This document shows, piece by piece, positions 1 through 7,636 of a stretch of 64,000 bases of DNA. The first letter of the stretch is position 1; every line of letters starts with the position of its first letter. The stretch is from Nitrospirillum sp034427435. Lineage in GTDB: Bacteria; Pseudomonadota; Alphaproteobacteria; Azospirillales; Azospirillaceae. The stretch is taken from NCBI RefSeq assembly GCF_034427435.1, contig NZ_JAXQNP010000003.1, positions 1,116,001-1,180,000 on the forward strand, read 5' to 3'. The translations under genes were made by a program, and so were the position numbers. Below the pieces are notes generated by a model. It saw only the letters and a list, made by a program, of their open reading frames with translations. It made no database searches and was not told where the DNA came from.

Positions 1-1
1 T

Positions 2-763
2 GGCCTGGCCGCCTTCCTCATCTGGGAACTGACCGAGGCGCATCCGGTGGTGGACCTGAAGGTCTTCCGCCATCGCGGCTTCGCCATGGCGGTGCTGACC
101 ATCAGCCTGGGCTTCGGCGCCTTCTTCGGGGCCACCGTCCTGACGCCGCTGTGGCTGCAAAGCAATATGGGCTACACCGCCACCTGGGCGGGCTATGCCA
201 CGGCGGCCACCGGGGTGCTGGCGGTCATGGCGGCCCCCATGGTGGCCAACATGTCGGCCAAGGTCGATCCCCGGCCCCTGGTTTTCTTCGGGCTGATGTG
301 GCTGGCGGGCGTCACCCTGTACCGCAGCGGCTCGACCCCCGACATGACCTATGGACAGATTTCCCTGCCACTGCTCATGCAGGGGCTGGGCATGCCCTTC
401 TTCTTCGTGCCCCTGACCGGGCTGGCGCTGGCCAGCGTGAATGTGGAGGAGACCGCGTCGGCCGCCGGCCTCATGAACTTCCTGCGGACCCTGTCCGGCG
501 CCTTCGCCACCTCCCTGGTCAATACGCTGTGGGAGGATGGCGCCACCCGCAACCGGGCGGAACTGGTGGATCTGCTGCGCCCCGGCTTGATCGGGGACGG
601 CCTGTCCATCCAGCAGTTGGACAACCTGGTCCAGGGCCAGGGGGTCATGCTGGCGACCAACCAGATTTTCCTGGGGGTCGCCGTCGCCTTCGCCCTGTCG
701 GCCCTGGTGATCTGGCTGGCGCCCAAGCCGACCCGGGTGGCCGACACCACCGGGGTGCATTGA
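2..763 (+). CDS. MFS multidrug exporter, DHA2 (EmrB) family, C-terminal part
   Basis: The open frame runs in from the left edge, so only the last ~253 residues are present and the true start lies outside. Repeated hydrophobic helices, a WLQSNMGYTATWAG segment and a TASAAGLMNFLRTLSGAFATS-like helix are characteristic of the second half of 14-helix DHA2 proton-driven exporters of the EmrB type, which sit in the inner membrane and export toxic compounds with a membrane-fusion partner. No partner is visible here; it would have to lie upstream. A perfect GC hairpin follows the stop codon. The family call is confident; the substrate is unknown. Confidence 0.85.
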   Translation, partial: GLAAFLIWELTEAHPVVDLKVFRHRGFAMAVLTISLGFGAFFGATVLTPLWLQSNMGYTATWAGYATAATGVLAVMAAPMVANMSAKVDPRPLVFFGLMWLAGVTLYRSGSTPDMTYGQISLPLLMQGLGMPFFFVPLTGLALASVNVEETASAAGLMNFLRTLSGAFATSLVNTLWEDGATRNRAELVDLLRPGLIGDGLSIQQLDNLVQGQGVMLATNQIFLGVAVAFALSALVIWLAPKPTRVADTTGVH

Positions 764-766
764 TGG

Positions 767-805
767 CCAAGGCCCCGCCCGGTTTGGCGCCGGGCGGGGC
801 CTTGG
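767..805. terminator. Hairpin between convergent MFS and TonB-receptor genes
   Basis: Perfect 16-bp stem (767-782 paired with 790-805) with a 7-base loop, three bases after the MFS stop and 20 bases from the end of the opposing receptor gene. No clear T-run on either side, so it may act as a shared, partly factor-dependent terminator. Confidence 0.6.
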
Positions 806-825
806 AGGAATTTGGTGTTTCAGGG

Positions 826-3021
826 CTAGAAAGTATAAGACGCCTTCACGCCGAACTCGCTGCGGTCATTGTTGCGGATGATTTCGGTGAAGCCGGCGAA
901 GGCGTCGTCCAGCCGGCCCACGTCATAGCGCTTGTTGAAGATGTTCTCGCCATACACGGCGGCCGTCCAGCGTCCGTGGGCCGGCGTGTAGGCGATGTTG
1001 AAGCCAACCAGGCTGCGGGACTTGATCAGGTTATAGGCGTCGTTGGCCGCCTGCCCGTATTCCTTGCCGCGGTAGGAATAGTCGATGCGGGCGTCGATGG
1101 TGCCGCTGTCCAGGAACAGGTGGTATTGCGGTGCCACCGACAGGGTCCATTGCGGCGTCAAGGCCGGGGTGAAGCCCACCTTGATGGCGGTGGCGTCCCC
1201 CGGAACCGCCGTGATGCGGGCGTCGATGAAGCCAACGGAGGTTTGGATATCGAAGGCCTTGCTCAGCTTCAGGGTCCCTTCCACCTCCACGCCCTTGGCC
1301 TCTGACTGGCCGGCGCTCTCGATGCGGGTGTTGAAGCCGCTGGCCGACGGTTGCGACACCTCCAGCGGCAGGTCGGTGTATTCGGTGTAGAAGCCTGAGA
1401 CGTTCATTTGCAGCCGGTCGAAGAAGACGCCCTTGATGCCCGTCTCGTAATTGGTGGCGAAGGTGGGGTTGAAGGCGGTGAAGTAGCTGGGCCCGTTGAA
1501 CGGCCGGGGCGGGAAGCCACCGCTTTGATAGCCGCGCGAAATGGTGGCGTAGGCGCTCAAGGATTTGCGGATATCGTAGGTCGCCGACACGTCCCAGGTG
1601 GTGGCGCTCCATGACTGGCTGCGGTAAACCCGCGACGGGTCGGTCCAACTGTCGAATTGGGCGCTGGCGTTCTTGTGGTCGTCGGAATAGCGGGCTCCGG
1701 CCGACAGTTTCAGGTCGTCCAGGATCTGATAGCCGGCATGGGCGTACACGGCGTAGCTGCTGGTCGTCTGCTTGATGTCGAAATAGCCGCTGGGGCTGAT
1801 ATAGACGGTGGGGCCGGAATTGGTGTTGCCCTGTTCGTCGCTGGCGTAGGCGCCGACCACGAAGTCCAGCTTGCCGTACTCGCCGTTCAACTGCGGTTCC
1901 ACCGAATATTGCCGGGCGAAGCCGCGTTCCGGATAGGATTCCAGATCGAGGTAGGTCTGGTCGTCATCCAGGCCGCCCGTGTAATGGGTGTAGCGGAAGC
2001 CGCCCAGCACCTTGGCCGTCAGGTTCTCGTTCAGCTCCCAATTGGCGGTCAGCGAGGCGCCCCGGTTGCGGATGGTCTGCTTGAACAGCTCGGGGTGGTT
2101 GGAATTGCTGTCGTCCGGGTTGGCGGGCAGCAGGCGTTCGCTCAGGCCCAGCGTGCCGGTGAAGAAGGCGTTGGGGTTGTTCACCTCCATTGTCGTGGGC
2201 GTCTTGCCATAGATGCCGTTCATGGCGTCCAGCGTCAGCAGCAGGGAGAAGGTCTCCGACGCCTGCAGTTTCGCGGCGGCGCGGCCCGACACCTCGTTGA
2301 TCTCGCCCACGTCCTCCGGCGCGTTCACCTTCAGGGCCCGGCCGATGCCGTCGCGGCGGTTGACGGCCGCGGTGAAGGACACCGCCAGCTTGTCGGTGAT
2401 CCTGGTGTTGGTATAGACGTCGGCCGCCACCCGGGCGCGGCTCCCCACCTTCAGGTCCGCCTTCGTCACCTGTTCATCACCCGGCTGCGCGGTGATGACG
2501 TTGACGGCGCCGCCGATGGTGTTCTTGCCGTAGAGCGTGCCTTGGGGGCCGCGCAGCACCTCCACCCGCTCAATATTGGCGAGGGTGAGGTTGGATCCCA
2601 TCTGCCGGCCCAGATAGACACCGTCGACATAGACGCCCACGCCGGGGTCGGTGGTGATGATGTGGTCCTGCAGGCCGATGCCGCGGATGAAAATGGCGGC
2701 GTGCGCCGGGTTGCCGACGCCGAAGCGGTTGATTTCCAGGTTGGGGACGTACTTGCCCACGTCCGCCAGGTTTTCCATGTTCCGCTGCTGCAAATCCTCG
2801 GCGGTGAAGGCGGAAATGGCGGTCGGCGTCTCGATGAGGTTTTCCGCCCGCTTGCGCGCCGTGACCACGATTTCCTGGAACGTCTCGTCCGCGTTTGTCG
2901 CCGTCTGCGCTTGGGCGCCGGTGGCCATGGCCAGCGCGGCACCGCCCGCCAGCAGGCATGTCAGATTGCGGCCGGTCTTTGTTGCAGGAGTGCCCGTTGA
3001 ATGAACTGCCCTGTTCGACAT
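826..3021 (-). CDS. TonB-dependent outer-membrane receptor
   Basis: 731 residues. An N-terminal signal peptide (about residues 1-38, ending AQA) is followed by a TonB-box-like stretch (QEIVVTARKR), a plug domain with the LRGPQGTLYGKNTIGG signature around residues 150-170, and a long beta-barrel ending in an aromatic residue (SYTF), as expected for outer-membrane insertion. Such receptors import iron chelates, vitamins or carbohydrates using energy from TonB-ExbBD. The plug style (RFGVGNPAHAAIFIRGIG) is that of the broad receptor group common in Caulobacter, Sphingomonas and Azospirillaceae; the substrate cannot be read from the sequence. No substrate-specific neighbour is present. Confidence 0.9.
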   Translation of the reverse strand: MSNRAVHSTGTPATKTGRNLTCLLAGGAALAMATGAQAQTATNADETFQEIVVTARKRAENLIETPTAISAFTAEDLQQRNMENLADVGKYVPNLEINRFGVGNPAHAAIFIRGIGLQDHIITTDPGVGVYVDGVYLGRQMGSNLTLANIERVEVLRGPQGTLYGKNTIGGAVNVITAQPGDEQVTKADLKVGSRARVAADVYTNTRITDKLAVSFTAAVNRRDGIGRALKVNAPEDVGEINEVSGRAAAKLQASETFSLLLTLDAMNGIYGKTPTTMEVNNPNAFFTGTLGLSERLLPANPDDSNSNHPELFKQTIRNRGASLTANWELNENLTAKVLGGFRYTHYTGGLDDDQTYLDLESYPERGFARQYSVEPQLNGEYGKLDFVVGAYASDEQGNTNSGPTVYISPSGYFDIKQTTSSYAVYAHAGYQILDDLKLSAGARYSDDHKNASAQFDSWTDPSRVYRSQSWSATTWDVSATYDIRKSLSAYATISRGYQSGGFPPRPFNGPSYFTAFNPTFATNYETGIKGVFFDRLQMNVSGFYTEYTDLPLEVSQPSASGFNTRIESAGQSEAKGVEVEGTLKLSKAFDIQTSVGFIDARITAVPGDATAIKVGFTPALTPQWTLSVAPQYHLFLDSGTIDARIDYSYRGKEYGQAANDAYNLIKSRSLVGFNIAYTPAHGRWTAAVYGENIFNKRYDVGRLDDAFAGFTEIIRNNDRSEFGVKASYTF

Positions 3022-3343
3022 TGTTGTCCCCGTCTTTCGTGATTGGATTTGACGAAAGCAGGCCCGATGGATTCCGCCCCTTTATTGTGGGGCCGATCCA
3101 CCCGCAGGGCGTGACCGGCCGCAAACAGCATCGGCGCAGCCAGGGGTTGCGGCAATGGTTTTCTGACCAGACGGTCAGGTTTTGGCGTTGTGGGTAAGCC
3201 GGGGCGCCGTCTCGCGCATGTCAAGGCCGCCGCCCTCTGCGCGCGGGGTATGCCGGTCGGTGCGTGCCGTCCGGTCGAGAGGGCCGTGGAGCCGGCTTCG
3301 ATGGTGCCGCGCTTTGCCCGAGTCGGCCGCGGCGTTGGCCATG
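3022..3343. other. Intergenic region upstream of the first TonB receptor
   Basis: About 320 bases upstream of the receptor start and beyond the terminator of the next minus-strand gene. It should hold the receptor promoter. Short open frames here have no coding character or ribosome-binding site that I can support. I see no recognisable operator. Confidence 0.4.
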
Positions 3344-3377
3344 AAAAAGGGCGGCTCCCTTGGCCGGGGCCGCCCTT
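3344..3377 (-). terminator. Rho-independent terminator of the 3410-3943 gene
   Basis: On the minus strand a 9-bp stem (AAGGGCGGC / GCCGCCCTT; 3369-3377 with 3347-3355) runs straight into a TTTTT tract, 33 bases past the stop codon. Confidence 0.75.
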
Positions 3378-3409
3378 GCTGGTCTGGATGATGCCGGGAC
3401 GCCGGCGCG

Positions 3410-3943
3410 TCAGTTGATGCGCGTGGCCTTCACCACCCGGCTGTGGCCCACCACCATGGAGTAGCTGCCCAGCAGGCCGTGCATCACCCGCACCTCGTCA
3501 CCCGGCTTGGGGTCGAAGGTCAGGGCTTCCTTGCTGACCCAGGTTTGTCCGTTCTCCAGCGTCACGGCGAACATGCGATAGGGCAGGGCGACGGACTTCG
3601 CCACGGTGGAATGCATCTCCTCCTGCTGTTCGGCGTCGTCCTGGGCCCGCTGTTCTTCCGTCCGGGGCAGCTTCTCCTTGCCGAAGCGGGCGGTCGGGTC
3701 TTCCGGAACAGCGGGCGTCGCCGCCGGCGCGGCAGTCGCGGTGACGGCCGGTTGTGCCGGTGCGGTGGCCGCGGCGGCCGCCAGGGCGTCGTAACAGGCC
3801 AGGCGCTGGGTGGCATCGCCAATGGCCCGGCAGGTTGCCAGCGTATCGGCGGCCATCGCCATCCGGGGGGCGGCGGGCGCCACGGCCATGGCCAGCGACA
3901 GTGCTGCGGCGGCCTTCATCAGCGGCATGTTCTTGAACGGCAT
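3410..3943 (-). CDS. Small exported protein with C-x(n)-RLACYD motif (VasI-like)
   Basis: 177 residues with a signal peptide (roughly residues 1-31, ending AMAA), then TLATCRAIGDATQRLACYDAL, an Ala/Pro/Thr-rich linker, a charged segment (residues 85-110) and a compact C-terminal beta domain (MFAVTLENGQTWVSKEA). The C...I.D...RLACYD motif occurs in many small periplasmic proteobacterial proteins, including the type VI-associated VasI family. The motif alone does not prove a secretion role, and no such genes adjoin it. The start is uncertain because Met1, Met6 and Met9 are all possible. It is probably transcribed alone, since a terminator follows directly. Confidence 0.7.
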   Translation of the reverse strand: MPFKNMPLMKAAAALSLAMAVAPAAPRMAMAADTLATCRAIGDATQRLACYDALAAAAATAPAQPAVTATAAPAATPAVPEDPTARFGKEKLPRTEEQRAQDDAEQQEEMHSTVAKSVALPYRMFAVTLENGQTWVSKEALTFDPKPGDEVRVMHGLLGSYSMVVGHSRVVKATRIN

Positions 3944-4077
3944 GATCTGGGATTCCAGGAGTGGGGCCCAAAGGTCAGGGCCGGGTGCGTGATCCGTGGC
4001 GTCAGTGTGCCATGGCTTTATACAGGGCGGAATAGGGGCGGCTGTCGGCCGCCGTTATGCCAAGCGCCTGAGGACAA

Positions 4078-4109
4078 AAGAAAACGGCGGGCCCCGGAGG
4101 ACCCGCCGT
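4078..4109 (-). terminator. Rho-independent terminator of the second TonB receptor
   Basis: On the minus strand an 8-bp stem (ACGGCGGG / CCCGCCGT, 4102-4109 with 4084-4091) is followed by TTTTCTTTT, about 30 bases after the receptor stop. Confidence 0.75.
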
Positions 4110-4139
4110 CTCTGGACTGAACGCTACGCCTGGGTTCGA

Positions 4140-7082
4140 TTAGAATTTGGCGGAAGCGCGGAAGAAGAAGTAACGGCCCAGAGCGTCATACACCTGCGAG
4201 TAGGTGTTGCCGTTGATGTACGCGCTGCTCGACACCTGCGTGGTGGCCAGGGGCGGATCCTTGTCGAAGACGTTGTTCACGCCGCCGCTCAGCGTCAGCC
4301 AATCGCTGACCTGATAGGAACCGGAGAAGTCGAAGTAATCATAGCTGTCGATGTGCGACAGATTGGGGATGGTGGTGCCATGCAGCGTGGCGTTGCTGCT
4401 GACACGCTCCCAATCAACGCTGGACAGGTGACGCCAGGCCACCGACACCTGGGCATCCCACGGGGTATCCCAAGTCATGCGGACCTTGTGACGCCACACC
4501 GGGGACGGAACGCCGCAGTTGGCGCCGTACAGGCCGGCGCAATCGTAGCCGTCCGAGCCCGGCAGGGCCTGGGTGACGAAGTCGATCAGGTAGGTGCCGG
4601 TCAGGTTGAAGTTCAGGGCGCCAACCTTGTCCAGGCCCAGATCGGCCAGGTCCAGGCGGTAGTTGGTGTTGAAGTCGATGCCCGACTGCTCCAGGCGACC
4701 GGTGTTCTGGTTGGTGTTCACAACATAGCCGTTCGTGCCCAGCCACAGCGAACCGGTGGTCGGGTCGCGGTGAACCAGCGGGCAGAAGTAGCTGGTGTTG
4801 ATGCCCTGGGCGCAGTTGTTCAGGATCAGGTCGGCACCGATGCCGCCGATCGTGCCGTCGATGTTGATGTTGTAGTAATCGGCCGAGAAGGTCAGGTCCG
4901 GCAGGAAGGTCGGGGTGATGACCGCACCCACGGTCAGCGTGTCCGCCGCCTCGGGCTGCAGGGCGGTGTTGCCGCCTTCCAGGTCGTTGTACTGGCCGGC
5001 GCCGTTGGCCGTGATGCGGCCGTACTGCGCGGCGCTCACACCGGTGCGGGCGCACTGGGCGGCGCTGTAGGTCGGCGCGGCACCGGCGCACGGATCGTCG
5101 GACAGGCCCAGGGCGACGCCCGACGGCGTGAACAGTTCAACCACGTTCGGGGCACGAACGGCATGGTTGAAGCCGGCACGCAGACGCAGGTCCGACGTCG
5201 GGGCCCAGTCGCCGCCGATCTTGTAGGTGTCGGTCTTGCCCGAGGTGCTGTAGTCGGAGTAGCGGTAGCCACCCTCGATGTTGAATTCCTTGATGAACGG
5301 CTTGTCCTGGATGACCGGGATCTTCACTTCCATGAAGGCTTCGCGGACATCGTAGGCGCCGGCCACACCGTGCGTCGGGCCACCCTGGCCGGCCAGATCG
5401 CCGGTGTCGAATTCCTGGTCGACCTTCAGCGTCAGTTCTTCGCGGCGGTACTCGGTACCGAACGCGATGGCGACGCCGCGGTTGGCCAGCGGGCTCTGCA
5501 GGCCATAGCGGCCCAGGTCACCGTTGATGGACAGGTTCACCACGTCCTGGACGGTGGAACCTTCCTTGAAGCCCGGGGTCTGCAGGTAGTTCAGCGCCGC
5601 CTGGGAGATGGGCGTGTTGGCGTTGAAGATGGTGTAGGGGGCGCAACCGGCGGCCACGGCGGTGGCGTTGGCGCACACCAGCTGGCCGGCGCTGTTGGTG
5701 GTGACGTTCAGCGCCTCGGCCGTGCGGGCCAGCGAGAAGTCGTTCTTGTAGGTTTCCGACAGGATGACGGTGCTGCGCTGGGCGGACGCGTCATAGCTCC
5801 AGCCGTCCCACAGGTCGCCCTTCAGGCCGACCAGCTCACGGTAAGAGGTGTGGCGCAGGTCGTCCATACGGCCGCCGCCTTCAACGTTGCGGCGCAGGAT
5901 GCTGACGTTGGCGCTGTCGGTCGCGGCCAGGCCGTTGTCGGTGCACAGCGTCTGAACCTGGCTGGCCGACAGCAGGGGGCTGTTGCAGCCGATGCTGAAC
6001 GCCTGACCGAAAACACCCGACGGGGCGATCTGGGCCTGCGTGTGGTCATCATGGAACATGAACTGGGTATAAACCTGAACATGTTCGTTGAAGTCGTAAT
6101 GACCGAAGAAGCCGGCGGAGTAACGCTGGTCCGGACGCTGATAGTAGTTGTACGGCGCGTAGTTGAACGCCGAGGCGGAGGTGTAGTCCTTCAGCCCGTT
6201 GCCGCTGACGATGTAGTCGCCGCTGTCCTTCGGGTTGGTGTTGATGTTGTCGATGATCTGGGCCGGGGCCGTGGTGCCGGAACCGCCGCAGCTGTAGGCG
6301 CCCTTGGAGCTGACGGAGATGGCGCAGGCGCTGTAGTCGCGCTGGCCCTGCAGCAGGGGCTGAGCCTTCAGGTATTCGGCATAGACGGTGATGTTGCCCT
6401 TGCCGTCCGTGCTGTTCACGCCCAGCACGCCGGAATAGGTGCGGGTGAAGCCATCGGTGACGTCGTTGTCCGGCAGCGCGAAGTTACGCGCCTTGGTGGC
6501 ATTCTGGTAGTTCGTGGCGCTGTTGTTGTGCTGGTAGAAGCTGTAGCCAACCTCAGCCTTCGCGCCTTCGAAATTGTCGTCCATGATGAAGTTGACGACG
6601 CCGGACACGGCATCGGCACCGTACACGGCCGAGGCGCCACCGCTCAGCACGTCAACGCGCTTCACCAGGGCGGCCGGGATTTCGTTCAAGTCGGCGGCGG
6701 AATTCAGGGGCGAACCGGCCGGCATGCGGTGGCCGTCGATCAGCACCAGGGTACGGGACGCGCCCAGGCCGCGCAGGTTGGCCGTGGCGGTGCCGGTCGA
6801 CCCGTTGGAGATCGTGCTACCCTGGCTGGCGAACACCTGCGGCAGGTTGTTCAGCACGTCTTCGATGCGGGTGGCGCCCTGCAGCTTGATTTCTTCGTTG
6901 TTGACCGTGGTCACCGGGCTGATGCCAACGGACGAATCCGTCTTAATACGCGAACCGGTGATGACGATTTCCTGCAGATCGTCCGCCGCAGCGAACGCCG
7001 TCGTCGACATCGTGAGGGCGCAAACGCCAATGGCGGCGCCCGTCAGCAGCGACTGACGGATCCTGCTCTCAAATCCCTTCAT
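4140..7082 (-). CDS. TonB-dependent outer-membrane receptor (large, ~980 aa)
   Basis: About 980 residues. The start is set at the ATG giving MKGFESRIRQ because a GGAG lies 9 bases upstream; a GTG 15 bases earlier is the alternative. Signal peptide (ending AFAA), TonB-box-like DDLQEIVITGSRIK, plug with NLRGLGASRTLVLIDGHRMP and the VDVLSGGASAVYGADAVSG signature, then a long barrel ending FFFRASAKF. This SGGASAVYGADAVSG receptor class, common in Caulobacterales and Sphingomonadales, is often tied to carbohydrate or oligopeptide uptake. The substrate is not identifiable here. The barrel is unusually Asn/Tyr-rich, as expected for long extracellular loops. Confidence 0.9.
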   Translation of the reverse strand: MKGFESRIRQSLLTGAAIGVCALTMSTTAFAAADDLQEIVITGSRIKTDSSVGISPVTTVNNEEIKLQGATRIEDVLNNLPQVFASQGSTISNGSTGTATANLRGLGASRTLVLIDGHRMPAGSPLNSAADLNEIPAALVKRVDVLSGGASAVYGADAVSGVVNFIMDDNFEGAKAEVGYSFYQHNNSATNYQNATKARNFALPDNDVTDGFTRTYSGVLGVNSTDGKGNITVYAEYLKAQPLLQGQRDYSACAISVSSKGAYSCGGSGTTAPAQIIDNINTNPKDSGDYIVSGNGLKDYTSASAFNYAPYNYYQRPDQRYSAGFFGHYDFNEHVQVYTQFMFHDDHTQAQIAPSGVFGQAFSIGCNSPLLSASQVQTLCTDNGLAATDSANVSILRRNVEGGGRMDDLRHTSYRELVGLKGDLWDGWSYDASAQRSTVILSETYKNDFSLARTAEALNVTTNSAGQLVCANATAVAAGCAPYTIFNANTPISQAALNYLQTPGFKEGSTVQDVVNLSINGDLGRYGLQSPLANRGVAIAFGTEYRREELTLKVDQEFDTGDLAGQGGPTHGVAGAYDVREAFMEVKIPVIQDKPFIKEFNIEGGYRYSDYSTSGKTDTYKIGGDWAPTSDLRLRAGFNHAVRAPNVVELFTPSGVALGLSDDPCAGAAPTYSAAQCARTGVSAAQYGRITANGAGQYNDLEGGNTALQPEAADTLTVGAVITPTFLPDLTFSADYYNINIDGTIGGIGADLILNNCAQGINTSYFCPLVHRDPTTGSLWLGTNGYVVNTNQNTGRLEQSGIDFNTNYRLDLADLGLDKVGALNFNLTGTYLIDFVTQALPGSDGYDCAGLYGANCGVPSPVWRHKVRMTWDTPWDAQVSVAWRHLSSVDWERVSSNATLHGTTIPNLSHIDSYDYFDFSGSYQVSDWLTLSGGVNNVFDKDPPLATTQVSSSAYINGNTYSQVYDALGRYFFFRASAKF

Positions 7083-7559
7083 GTAGTCCATCTCCACTTC
7101 GGATTGGTTGTTCCCCGTTCGGCGCCGCCCGGGCGTGTTGTCCGGCCTCAGGCGGCAGCTCCCCAGTTCGCCTCTGCCCAGCGTTCTGTTTGGCTTGAGG
7201 GAAGTTTTCCGATCACGTTAGCAATGCGTCAACGATCCAAGGGGGCGCCAGCCTGATTCCGTGCAGGTCTGTAGCTTTTTGGTTACACTTAAGCGATAAA
7301 CTTGCGCCAAAAATGTTGAAATTGGACAAAAATAACCCCCGGACAGAATGAGCTGTCCGACACACATCTGTTGCAAATGCAAAACCAAACCGTAACAGCG
7401 GAAAAATGCAGTCCTGCGTCGGTCTTTAGCGGCCAGGGTTCCCGTTTGCCGAATCAGTAGGCAGCGAACCACGTTGCACAAAGAGAGGGCGTTTCGACGC
7501 GCGCGTGAGGGCTGGCGCATGAGGGTTGGCATCGCGATTCATCGACAGCCGCAGGCATG
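7083..7559. other. Intergenic region between two TonB receptor genes
   Basis: Roughly 480 bases upstream of the second receptor, locally AT-richer (7255-7420). It is expected to contain the promoter and leader of the receptor. No convincing open frame or named operator was found. Confidence 0.4.
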
Positions 7560-7587
7560 AAAAAGGGGCGGCCCGAAGACCGCCCCC
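7560..7587 (-). terminator. Rho-independent terminator of the third TonB receptor
   Basis: On the minus strand GGGGCGG/CCGCCCC (7580-7586 with 7565-7571), 8-base loop, then TTTTT; about 50 bases beyond the stop codon. Confidence 0.75.
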
Positions 7588-7636
7588 ATCCGGGACCGGC
7601 GGCCCGAAGGCCACCGGCGTATGATAAGCCGGATTA

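Noticed and set aside
3182..3417. Two overlapping short + strand open frames
   Set aside because: No ribosome-binding site and they run through the terminator of the opposing gene.
3410..3943. VasI-like protein as a sign of a type VI cluster
   Set aside because: The RLACYD motif is widespread in unrelated exported proteins, and the gene is 59 kb from the Tae1-like pair with no secretion genes nearby.
3996..7256. 1086-codon open frame on the + strand
   Set aside because: Antisense shadow of the TonB receptor at 4140-7082; composition is low-complexity Gly/Val/Arg and shows no domain.
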